From Bryum argenteum (lineage: Eukaryota; Streptophyta; Bryopsida; Bryales; Bryaceae), in contig CM073322.1 of assembly GCA_037043015.1 (NCBI GenBank), positions 32,049,864-32,113,863 on the forward strand: 64,000 nt of DNA, in the 5' to 3' direction. Numbering within the stretch: the stretch's first letter is position 1; each line of letters opens with the position of its first letter. The position numbers were made by a program, and so were the translations under genes. Under the pieces are notes generated by a model. It did not search any database. It saw only the letters and a list, made by a program, of their open reading frames with translations, and was not told the DNA's origin. Of this stretch, positions 48,388 to 59,050 are shown piece by piece.

Positions 48388-48584
48388 TTGTAGATACAAA
48401 TATTGGTATTACCCCAATCATTGTAATCATTTCTGACTCTACGTCTACCTCTATACCTTCATTGGAAACATTTAACTTGTTCATACATGAACACTTCATA
48501 TCAATTACCATACAAACCGCGGTAAATGTACTATGATAATAACCTACTCCTTGGTATTTAAGGTCGCTTGTAAGCGTTAAATCG

Positions 48585-49457
48585 TCAATAGCTTCCGTTT
48601 GCATGGCTATATATTCCGAGAATGTGTGCCTTTGTGGATTGAGGAATACAAACTCTCTTCTCTCTACGCACTCCGTGTACTATGCGCTTCTCCGACGGTT
48701 GAACGACATTCTCCGATACGGGTTGTTCGTCAAACCATGAAAAAGATACATGCCTCCTTCGTACCCAACTGTGTCTCTCACCAGATGGCTGCCACGAGGA
48801 CTCCATGCAATTCGCATAGCGTTGTCTGGTGGACCCCGGTTCTTCAACGAACCCTTCTCTCATAATAGGGCAATACCAACATACTTTTATCTTTAATCTC
48901 CATGAGTTTTTCTCCTCTTCAATCACCTTTCCTAAATAAAAGGGTATGTCTGCTTCTACCTCCTCTCGAACAACACTCAATGCAACAAATTGACCAGTAT
49001 TGATGTCAGTATCGGGATTAAATGATGGAAACGGATCGCTGCTACCTCCTTCTTGGTCTCGTACTGAGATTTCTTCGTAGACGCAATGTCGACTAGTTCG
49101 TCGTGCAGTATGCAGTGTTTGATTTGATGGTCTCTCCCTTCGTGGCCCAAAGTATCCACGAGCCTCTGCACTCGGGAGCATGTCTACAATCTGATCAACA
49201 ACGGTTATCTCGCGAGTTTCAGCAATAGTATTCTCCCTCGGTATCGAAGAGAAGCATCCTGAAGGTTGGGCGTTGGACTCATAGGATGGCCAAAACGGTG
49301 ATGTCTCGTGATCGGCCTTGCGGTCTTTTTTTGGAAACTCTGCTAAATATTGTTTCAATCTCTGTGCCTCATGTTTTGCATCACGGTTGACTTCCACGTA
49401 TTGCAATCTTTGAATACACACAATCATATTCACACATGTCATGTTATTAGTCCTCAT
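48585..49457 (-). CDS. Orphan ORF, hypothetical protein
   Basis: 290 codons, uninterrupted, the longest ORF in this intergenic stretch. N-terminal part is charged; the middle has SPFWPSYESN and acidic segments; the C-terminal half has GQFVALSVV, DIPFYLGKVIEEE, LKIKVCWYCP and HVSFSWFDEQ. The 'FYLGKV...IKVCWY' pattern resembles small Tudor/BAH-like barrels often met at the ends of plant transposon proteins; that is a weak impression. The start is uncertain: the first third may be intron or leader. It could be a solo exon of a decayed element. I see no promoter and no neighbour that suggests function. Confidence 0.4.
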   Translation of the reverse strand: MRTNNMTCVNMIVCIQRLQYVEVNRDAKHEAQRLKQYLAEFPKKDRKADHETSPFWPSYESNAQPSGCFSSIPRENTIAETREITVVDQIVDMLPSAEARGYFGPRRERPSNQTLHTARRTSRHCVYEEISVRDQEGGSSDPFPSFNPDTDINTGQFVALSVVREEVEADIPFYLGKVIEEEKNSWRLKIKVCWYCPIMREGFVEEPGSTRQRYANCMESSWQPSGERHSWVRRRHVSFSWFDEQPVSENVVQPSEKRIVHGVRREKRVCIPQSTKAHILGIYSHANGSY

Positions 49458-50480
49458 TGTATTATTCTATTCTTTTAGTATGGTATAATAAAATTTACAT
49501 ATGAAATTATGTCACTTGTAAATAATGAATAATCATATTATGACAATTGCAATCTACCAATTTTGCAAAGTGGTTCGTATCACAATCAAATACAAATGTA
49601 AATATACCAAATTTGAAGTTCAAATCTTAGTTGATCATATTCTCACACTTTGTTATATGCCACATACAGGAAGTGCACAAGATTCTTCATATGCTTCTAC
49701 TTTAAAACCTCTCTGGCTTCTTTACCTATATCATGTCATCATCTGTAGTAAACCAATAGACAATTTGACATAACTGAGATTACATATCTACCCTAGTGAT
49801 TGCAACCTTGGAGTCTTCGAACATATCCAAGATTTTAGAACAGAAAATATTTTATTAGTCTGTAGATACAGAATTCAGATGTGATGGAAAACTTCGATAC
49901 AGTCACCACATTGTTATTGGAAAGTAAGCCCATTGAACAACTGAAACGACTGAACAACTGAAACTGTAGACTGAACAACTGAAACTGAAACGACAAACAT
50001 TGGTTGGTCAATAGAAGCAACAATTCACAGCAAATATACCGTTTTTTTCACTTCACAGACATACACGACCATAAGTGCATGCCTTAGCATGCAGGCATGC
50101 ACTCCAACTTTCAATCACTCGCTCTAGAATATCACTTAGACTGAATCAAGGGCTAGATAGCTAATTGTATCTGGTAAACTTTTCTCTGTCGATCGATCGA
50201 TCCGCATCCTCCACCTTCCTCCGATCTCCATCTCCTGCAGCACCTTCAACCAATTCGAATTCCTTCTCATTCAGACACTAGTCGCTTGAATTGCTATTGC
50301 GTAATCTTGATCAGAATCTAAACAGCAGCACGATGAGGAGTATCAGAAGCAGATTCAGATTCAATCCATATGCAGTTTCTACCGAAAATAACTACCCGAG
50401 AACTGGCCACTGGAAGTAGCAGTAGACGAGAGAACGAGCTTTTGCCAACTTGAAAAGGAGGTTGTATTACCTGTAATTGA

Positions 50481-50840
50481 TCAGTAGCCTCCGGCTGGGG
50501 GAGTCTGGTACTCCGGTGAAGGCTCAGGAATGGTTTCAGCTGGAGGAGACTGGTACACCGGAGAAGGCTCAGGAATGGGTCCAGAAGCATAAGGTGCAGG
50601 TGGTCCAGGAGGAGACGGATACGCAGGCGTATCGTAAGCTACAGGTGCCGGAGTGATCGCATCGGCGGGAGGATCACTGTAATAAGGCTCCGGAGCTAGA
50701 GCTTCGCCGTCAGTGGGAGGTGGTGGGCAGTCGATCAGATGGTCGATCAGCTTGCCCAGGTTTAGCAACGCCCTGCCCTCAACCATGCTACAGCTCAAAA
50801 GCATGGCTGCCACCATCAGAACGGCCATGGAGCTCGACAT
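50481..50840 (-). CDS. Small secreted proline-rich protein
   Basis: 119 codons plus stop. I start at the second ATG (50840), because it begins a clean signal peptide (MSSSMAVLMVAAMLLSCSMV, cleavage probably near EGRA); the longer ORF to 50903 adds a leader unlike a signal sequence. The mature part is acidic and proline-rich with imperfect repeats such as IPEPSPVYQSPPAE and IPEPSPEYQTPPAG. This composition suggests a cell-wall or apoplastic proline-rich protein, possibly hydroxylated and glycosylated at Pro. It has no repeated SPPPP extensin block and no Cys-rich domain (one Cys in the mature part). A TATA box lies about 100 bp upstream. Confidence 0.75.
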   Translation of the reverse strand: MSSSMAVLMVAAMLLSCSMVEGRALLNLGKLIDHLIDCPPPPTDGEALAPEPYYSDPPADAITPAPVAYDTPAYPSPPGPPAPYASGPIPEPSPVYQSPPAETIPEPSPEYQTPPAGGY

Positions 50841-50941
50841 CGTGCTGGTGATCGATGGAACTGGAAGCAAGAGTTCACTATTCAAATGATGTCCAAATAG
50901 CACTGATCGAATGGTTTGATATGAATGAGAGTGGTGGGAGG

Positions 50942-50949
50942 TTTATATA
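50942..50949 (-). promoter_or_regulatory. TATA box of the proline-rich protein gene
   Basis: TATATAAA on the minus strand, 102 bp upstream of the chosen ATG, in a suitable place for a short 5' UTR. Confidence 0.6.
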
Positions 50950-53900
50950 CAAGGTGATCAGCTGTAAGAATTGGGCTATGTCAGGGTTGATGGAGGACTT
51001 AATTAGCAGCTGCAAGGAGGTGTTGGGTGGTTGATCAGATCAATGCTGCTAGCTAACCATCTGATCTGGTTCGATTGGAATTGGCAATCACATTCATAGG
51101 GGCTGGTGAAGTTGGATGGATATGACTGATTTTCAGATTAAATGAATGATTGTGTAAATTTGAGTAAAAACTCTGAGAACTTTGAGCAAGTGTATTGTTT
51201 TTTTATCAATTTTCTCGAAGTTTGGCTGATATCTCTACTTTTTTGTACTTATGCACAACGCACTTTTGTGAACCGAACTTCATTTTGGGTCCATTAGCTT
51301 TTGAAGTTTTAATGTATTCAAAGTCGAATAGCTTTTATAATCCCTATTTACTAGGACAATTAGATGTGAAAAGAAAATTAAACTGAAGTTAGAATATGAG
51401 AGTGGATTTAGAAAGTAGCTATTTAATGATTCAGGCAAGTAGTTACCTCTCATGAGGCTAATATAGGCCATTAGTTTTATCTTTCTTTTCTTTGTTTGGG
51501 TAGAACTCAATTTTTGTGCAACTTGCCTTTTATAATCGTTTAAACTCTCAACCGCTCATAAGTATTCATAGATTGTTTTATCAATTATTCTTTTGTGTAT
51601 CACTGGTATGTGATCAATTGATTAAATTGAATCGTTATTTAGAGACTGGGTAAGTCTACTTATTAAACTGATCGATTACATGTTTTTTTATAACTAATTA
51701 TTTGTGAGTGAAATTTCTCATACGAATGCGTGTCATGGCAAGTTGATATGTAAATAAAAAAGAGAAATTTGGGTTGTAATTGATTACTTGTGATTTGCTA
51801 GTGTAAGCTATTTGATATAAAAATTCTAGAATGAAGCAATTCAGTCTTCTTAGAAAGTTGCAATTTGAAATATGAATTCAAAGTGGTTATTGCCGGATAG
51901 GCAAATATACCTTTAGTGTAATTTCACAATGGTCTAATTGACTTTGATTCAATTGATTGAGTGATTGAATTTTGAGAAAGTGGATAATTGAGACTGAGAC
52001 AAATTGAAGAAGCTGAAAGGCGACCTGAGAGAGAGTCGGAGACTAACCCATCAGTAACCATATTGAGGCAAATAGACAAAAGGTGCTAAGGCTGCTGCCC
52101 AGGCTGATTAACAAATTGATAGGGGTAATCGAGCCATCATCTATGATTAACACAAACGGACCATCCTTACCTTGGTTAGGGACAAATTGCCTTTGTTATT
52201 TGCATTAAGACAAGGACAAATTGCTACAAACTATCGATTTGACTTCTCATGCTAGATCAGCAAGTCTAGTAATCAATTAGCTACAACATAGTACTGGCAA
52301 ATAAAGTATGATTAGTGGTAAATTAATGGACTACTTGACTGATTATATATACGTGTATAAGTTTATATATGTCTATATAAATTGGCATTTTGATTATGTG
52401 TTAGTGCATGCATCACAAATTGACATTTCATATTCGTCCTGGAAGAATAGCCCACCCTTAGAATTTTAGATACGACCGTGACCGGCATACATTTGTCACT
52501 AGCATTATTAATAAACATAACCAAATTTTTGGGGAATATGAGTGATTCAACAACCCACGTAAAATTTATGTAATCGTTAAAAAACTAATTGTCATATAAA
52601 TCTTGAAAACTTTTGTCACAAAATAACAGACAAATCAACCTTTCCAACGGAAAACCCTATATTAAGTGTAACCCAGGTTTGTTTTCAATTCAAAAATCCA
52701 CTTACAACTTTGTTCTTTGGTTGCTCTGATATCGCTATAAGACAAGCAAATCTTGAAGAAGTTGAGATTAATATTTATCTTTAACTCCAATTCCGTTAAA
52801 ATGGCATTATTCCGGTAAAATGGCACACCTCAACTTTCTGAATTGTAGCTCAAAAACCATGTGATATAACAGAATTTGAATGTGATATTAGGGAAAATGA
52901 GTGACAATGTATATAAAGAAGTGATATTACAAAAAAATTGTGATATTACAGAATATACCATTTTATATGAGCACAAATGTAAGATCTAGTGTGACAAAAT
53001 GGCACATGGCATAGTGCCATTTTAACGGAATTGGGGTTCTTTTGAAGAGTCAGAGTGAAGTTGATCCAAGCAGAGTTTTGCTTGTTGGATTTTTGTTGCA
53101 TTTTCTACAAAACATGTGAGCCAATTTGTTAATTTGGAACTCTCTACCCATTTTGGAACATTCTTAGATCTAGAATTCGTGGTTTTCGGTATCTTCAAGC
53201 TACGTGGTGTCCTCTCATTGGTGGAAAGTTGTCAATCACATTCTCGGACCGAGAATGATTTTTGGCCCTTTGATCAAAGTGGCGTTTACTTATTGGTGAG
53301 AACTTATCAATCATATGGCAAACCACTCTCGATTCAAGTATGAAAAAATCTCTAAAATTAACTACCAATATTTAGTGAAGGAGTTCGGTTTACCTCCATT
53401 TTGACAAAACTTATAGAGATGAGTGAAGTTGGCTTTTTGTATTCAACTTGAATACAAGGCTATTCTATAGGATGTGAGTAGGTGAATACCATTTGAAGCA
53501 AGTGCTTGAGAGGATCAAGAGATGTGTGCATGCCTTTCTGTAGAACTATATAAGTGTTGAATAGTAGTTTATAAAAATATGATTGTACATATGAAGGATG
53601 CATTGTGACCACTGTTATACAAAACATGACCATGTTGTAGTTTGAGTGAACTACTTTTCAATGGGTGTATCCCAAAAACCTTTGACTGAATTGAGTTGTA
53701 AGCGGCTACCATCCTCCTACATACCCTATTCTATTTTCTCAAAGCCTCATCCTCATACGTGAAATTATACCAAATTCACTTGGTCCGGAATTGTTGATCA
53801 TACCTGAACTCCTTGCCTATAATATTGGTTGTTAAAATGATACTGAAAATACTCTCATTATAACAAAATTGATGTTAGATCCATTATAAAAGAGATGACA

Positions 53901-55722
53901 CAGTAACAAACGCAATTCTACGTAAGTAGTTATTTTCATTGAAAATATAGACTAAGTAATCATTGTATTCAAAAGATGTTGATGGCAGAGAAAGAACATG
54001 TCAACTTACTATGAAACTACAAAGACTTTTCCTGTTCTTGAAACTTTATTATTCTTGTGTTATGAGGTTGTCAAATTTACATTGGAATGTTTTGACCCAA
54101 AAAAAACCTCGATATCCCAGGTAAATTCTTAGATTTTTTGCAAAAAGTGTCAATATATTTACAATGACCATAGTAGATTTTAAAATATTGAAGTTGTATT
54201 CTATTTTAAAATCTCTCCTAATCCCTAACTAAAGTATCTCTGTAGACGGAACTCATCTTTCGCTATTGTGGGTAACCTAGGTTTTTGAGTTAAAATAAAA
54301 ATTTCTTACCAAGATTTTTATTTGGTGTTCCTTATACTACAACGTGTGCGTGTACGAAATCGCAAAGTCAAATTTAAATTTTTTAATCTTCTAGGCTAGT
54401 TCTCGGGATGGAGTCCAAGATGAGGCACTTTGGATTTAGCTTTTTATCTTTTGAAATATGTTCATTAGCGAGTCAGTGCTCAAATTTCCAAGTGAACAAA
54501 GTCAAAAAGTTTATTAGTTCTACAAGGGCAGTTTCCAAAATTTACAAAAAAACAATCTTCATAGTTTTTAATAATTTTTATTATTTCTTTCAAAATTTGT
54601 CAAGACTTAAGATTTTAGAATTTTTCAAAAAAATTTCCTTAAAAATCACAACTTCATAACGGCACCTAAGTGCCATTCACTTTTTTCATATTCAAAATTA
54701 CCATTTTACAATATTTAGTTTGCCAATTCTGCACATCCAAGATGAAAGTTGACCTTCCAGCAGGAAACAATTTTAGTTTTTGCCTTAGGAACACAGGGGA
54801 ATCCTTAGGTTGTGCAGGCGCAAGGTTGTTCAAGTTTGTTATTGAGATAAAGGTAAACATCTTTTTAATTGGTTTTCTCAATGCAATAAGTTTATTGGTA
54901 GCACGATAACCGGCGCAAACACCCGGAAATTCCGGACATAAACCAAGGCATAGACCGGGAAGCAGACATTAGAAGCGGTTCCATGATGTGGGATTACTAT
55001 AAATTAGTGCTACGAGCATTTTTCGGGGGCAAGGGAGGGGGAGGGATAATGAGTCCCCGAAATATTTAGCCTTTAAATGCAGAGGAGCATACGTGAAGAG
55101 TAGTTTGGGACTGCAAGCACCATTTTTTAATTCAAAGTGATCAAACACGGTCATGGGGTCCGAATCGAAAATTCCAGGTATTGTGAAGAAAAAACCCTAT
55201 TGGCTGATGGGGCTCCGAGAAACGCTGGTAGCACTCATTTGCCCCATGATGTTTCCGTTGCCAACCTTGTTGAGAAAGGAAGGCCTATTTTTCGCACAGC
55301 GGTAGTGGAGGGACGATAGGTGCGATTATAGCTCCCCACAAAGAGATGGAACTGTGGGAGGGTTGTTGACGATGCCGCGGGCTTATTAATCGGCCGGGCC
55401 TGTCGTTATTGATGACGACGGTGGATGGAAATAGACAGACATGACGCCGGAACCTTCACCTCCACTTGGATCTTCGTGCACCCAGTTCATGCATCACTCT
55501 GTTTCAAGTGGATTGACTTGCCCCCACATCCCCTTTCGTGCCCTCCAGTTTGTTCACTGAACTTAATGCCAATTCCCGTGCCGCCCAACTGCTCAACTCG
55601 GAATGCGCCACGATCTGAGGTGTAAGCTTCCGCAAGGGCCTAGGTCGAATCACGATCATGGTATTCGCAATTGGAGGTTTATTGCTGAATCTTGATGCTA
55701 TTCTTGAAGTGGCAATGTGAAA
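50950..55722. other. AT-rich intergenic region
   Basis: Short ORFs only, none with a recognisable domain. One MITE is listed separately. From about 54905 the sequence becomes more GC-rich, probably the promoter and leader of the ET gene. Confidence 0.6.
52785..53037. mobile_element. MITE with 26-bp inverted ends, unclassified
   Basis: About 253 bp. The left end CTCCAATTCCGTTAAAATGG and the right end, read on the other strand, CCCCAATTCCGTTAAAATGG differ at one base. AT-rich interior, no ORF. The target duplication is unclear, so I do not assign a superfamily; it is not the TTAA-CCC type. Confidence 0.65.
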
Positions 55723-57949
55723 ATGGGATTCGTGTTCAAGAGCTGCAGCTCCGAGGACTTGCTGGTCCAGCAACGAACTGGCTGGTCTGGGACTAAGGGA
55801 CGCTTACGACGCGAAGATTGCGAATTCGTCAAACATGACAAGCTCTTCTCCAACTGGAAGGTAAGTTGCTGCATCTCGATCGCAAGCGTAGGATAGTCAT
55901 AATCACGATATTACCACTCGTGTCAATGTAGTACGCTATTGTTGATTGTTCCGCAAGTGCACTGGATTTCATTCTCAGGGAGTGGTTTGAGTTGAGTGTT
56001 CTCGTTATATTTGGCTTTACCAGAATTAGGGTATGCTTGAGTTTTTATTATTTTCTGTACTGCTGTCAAGGGGAAGCTCGTTTTGAGATTGCGAGATTTG
56101 TGATGCAGATTCTGGTAGGGCCTTCAGATTGGAGCGAGCATGCAGCCGGAAAAGATGGCATCGAGAGGTATCATCTGCACAATTTGCCAGGTGCTCACAA
56201 TGGACCCGGCGTGTATGAGCTAGGAGTGACAGCTCCATCATGGTCTCCCACTTCGCACCGTCAGCGTGCTCGGACTCTGAAGAGGGTGGACGTGATGGCT
56301 GTTTATGTTGGCCAGGCCGACAACATCCGTCTCCGGCTCCAAAAGTATGGGCAGGCTGGCTCACATCTTGAAGGCTCAAGGTAGGGCAGGATACTTGGCA
56401 GCAAACAATTTTTTTATTTATTTTTTGTTGAGCGCCATGTAAATGTTTGCAAATATGAGCTCAATCGAACAAATGATCATAATCTTCGCATGTAAAAGTT
56501 CATCAAGTTTCCGAATGTGTTATTCCGAATTGCGTAACATATATGAGCGCAATTTACTCATCCTCGAACTTTCGGGCTCTGCTTGCAGGTCGTCATCTAC
56601 GAAACTTTATCAAGGAGACGATGAGTCGGTATCAGGCGGGAGTTGTAGTAGCAATGGTGCACAATGCTCAACGGAGAGTGGAAGCAAGAGAGCTAATCAC
56701 GGACCGCGTCTCTTCTCGGAGGTTTTCGCTCTCGGCAGTTCTATTGCCTTCCGGTGGGCACAGGTGATTTACATATCTTTCAGCGGAACCATGATTGTAG
56801 TGATACTCTACACCTAATTCTCATAGCAAAGCCTTATGCAGTACGCTTGCACGAACATCCAATAATCGCAACAGTAACTGCCGACACTAACAGCCATGCA
56901 ACATAGTTGAGTAATACTGGTTGACACCTTCAACATCATTGCCAACTTTGAGCAACAATGTAGTAGATATTTGAGTCTCGTATTTGCAATGACTCCAGAG
57001 GAGCCTTGAATGGTTCTAATAGAGTTGACACACCATCACAACAATGGCGCCTGTAACCAAGTATCTGTGTTGGTATACATGTTAAACGGAGCTCCTTGCA
57101 ATCCTGTTTAAGCAGCTGATTGGTTCAATTTTGTGGATTTGTTGGCAGACAGACAGCAAGGTGGTTGCAGAGCAAGTGGAATCAGAGCTCTTGGCTGTGT
57201 TTGATTACGCTTGGAACAAAGGTAGCAATGGGAGCCGCCGCTCGCGTGATATTCTAGCCAAGCTTTTCATGGCGTGGCCTACAAACGACTCCCTCTTCTG
57301 CAGCCCTTTCTTGTCAAGCAGAAAGTATCTCTTGTGTGGGACAAATGCGGTTGGTATCAAGGTGGCCTTGCGGAAGCCACAAGATGCTGCTTCGTCCAAA
57401 TCTAACAAAAGTTTGGGCTACTTGAATACTGGCACTCCAGCCCAGGTCTCTGTTCGCAGTCCAGTAAAAGTGGCTTCTCTTGAGCTCCGGTGCGGTGTGA
57501 TTACTGACGATGGCACGCCTTGCAGCACTCCTCCTGTTAAAGGCCGTAAACGCTGCTTGGAACACAAAGGGATGCGAGTGAGAGGGGCTCCTCTCCTGCA
57601 AGCCACCGAGGATGTCAAACGGGAGTCCGTAAAAGTGGGTGTAGGGTCGATCTGCTTGCCCAGATTTGGACGAAGTAGACGAGTCTCTCTAGCCCCTCCC
57701 ACGACGGATTCTAAGCCAGATGATCCTGGAGAGAGACGACGACCGCTGAGTCTATCTTTCAATACGTGGATGAAGATGGAGAATGATCGTGTTAGTCAAG
57801 AGCCTCCTTGGATTGAGAATAACGAAGGGCCATTATATACTGACATCTCCTTCCACAAGCACGTGAACACTATTCCGAAACCCAACAGAATTCGACAGAT
57901 CCGCTCCAAGTATACTCCCGTGCTTGTGGACGACACTTCCAGGAGGTGA
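55723..57949 (+). CDS. EFFECTOR OF TRANSCRIPTION (ET) protein, GIY-YIG domain
   Basis: Four exons: 55723-55860, 56109-56380, 56589-56763, 57149-57949; GT/AG junctions, phases close to 461 codons plus stop. An in-frame TGA at 55705 fixes 55723 as first ATG. Exon 1 has LRREDCEFVKHDKLFSNWK, the start of the ET family. Exon 2 has ILVGPSDWSEHAAGKDG and a GIY-YIG-type nuclease core: GPGVYELGV (about residues 77-85) and VMAVYVGQADNIRLRLQKY. Exon 3-4 continue with GPRLFSEVFALGSSIAFRWA and LLAVFDYAWNKGSNG. The C-terminal zinc-binding ET module reads C310-X9-C320-X10-C331-X2-H334, with PVKGRKRCLEHKGMR. ET proteins are plant-specific nuclear regulators; Arabidopsis and barley members act in gibberellin-linked repression and cell differentiation, and some cut DNA. 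Only one ET module is seen, where angiosperm proteins may have several. Confidence 0.92.
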
Positions 57950-59050
57950 GGTAGGATGTCAGAATCCGGAGCCCAGCTGGGCAAAGTGATTGCAACGAAG
58001 GAAGCCGCGAAGTGTGACGAACCCTATATCATGTCCAGGTTTTGAAGACTTTGAACTTTTACCGCAAAATCCAGAAATCGAGTCAGAACAGACTAACTTT
58101 ATTTCTTCTGGACGTGGATTCTCATGAGGATCACCCTGCAGGCTGAGGTACATGGTAGGATCATGATACGGTTGTAAATGAACGACCCTGAGCACAATAC
58201 ACTGCAGTCAGGCTTCTGTGTGGCTTTTAGTGATGGCCCCACGTTTATGGATGTAAGATGGTAGCATCTTACATCGGTGATATTGGCACAGCATGTAAAG
58301 ATGAGTGTACGTGCAGTGTAGAAGATGGGGGGCTTACGCAACCATGAATTGGTATCGCCAGAATGTAATCTAACTTTCAAATTTATGACGACATGTTACT
58401 TTGTCAAACTGGCAGTAGGCAAGTAAGCTCACTGTAAATTTATAATTTTCCAGCCAGCCAAATGGAATGTCCTTGTTCGATGCCATAGGTATTGAATACA
58501 GTCCAACAAAAACTTGATCGATTACAAGAAGTCGACCAAAGACGGCGGACTTGCTGGATTTACTATGTGAAATTGATCAGCAAGAAACTCCTCGTTCGAA
58601 ATGAAGCCTGAAGTCACCTGAGATTCAAAATCTTGAATACTGCAGCTCAATGTCCTTGTGCTTCATGCTCCAAAAATCACAATTGCAAACATTGAGATCT
58701 TCTCACCAAGTCACGTGTGAATCTGTCATAATTATTGGACAACTTCCAAAAGTCTTTTTGTAAGAATGCTCATGTGAGAATGCATTGCTTTAGTGTCGTT
58801 TTGAGAAGGTGGACAGCACGGCAAAAAGGTCAGCGGCCCAGGCCACTTCGAACTTTAATCCAAGCAGTCATGGGGTCCATAGTCACACTCATGGAGCCTT
58901 CTCCTACTGTGGGCGACTTCAGCTGAAATGAAAGATAGGATGAGAAGCAATGGATGAAAATGGATGAACAGACTGACCTCGAGCGAGCACAATGCAAGAG
59001 GGGACTCCAGCAGGTGAATTTGCTGAGGGGATTGCAATACGAATCCAGCG
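57950..59050. other. ET 3' UTR and ValRS promoter region
   Basis: No gene supported. A small inverted repeat, GGATGTAAGATGGTAGCATCTTACATC near 58247-58273, may form a hairpin in the 3' region. Short ORFs near 58735-59120 have no recognisable domain and are probably leader. Confidence 0.5.
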
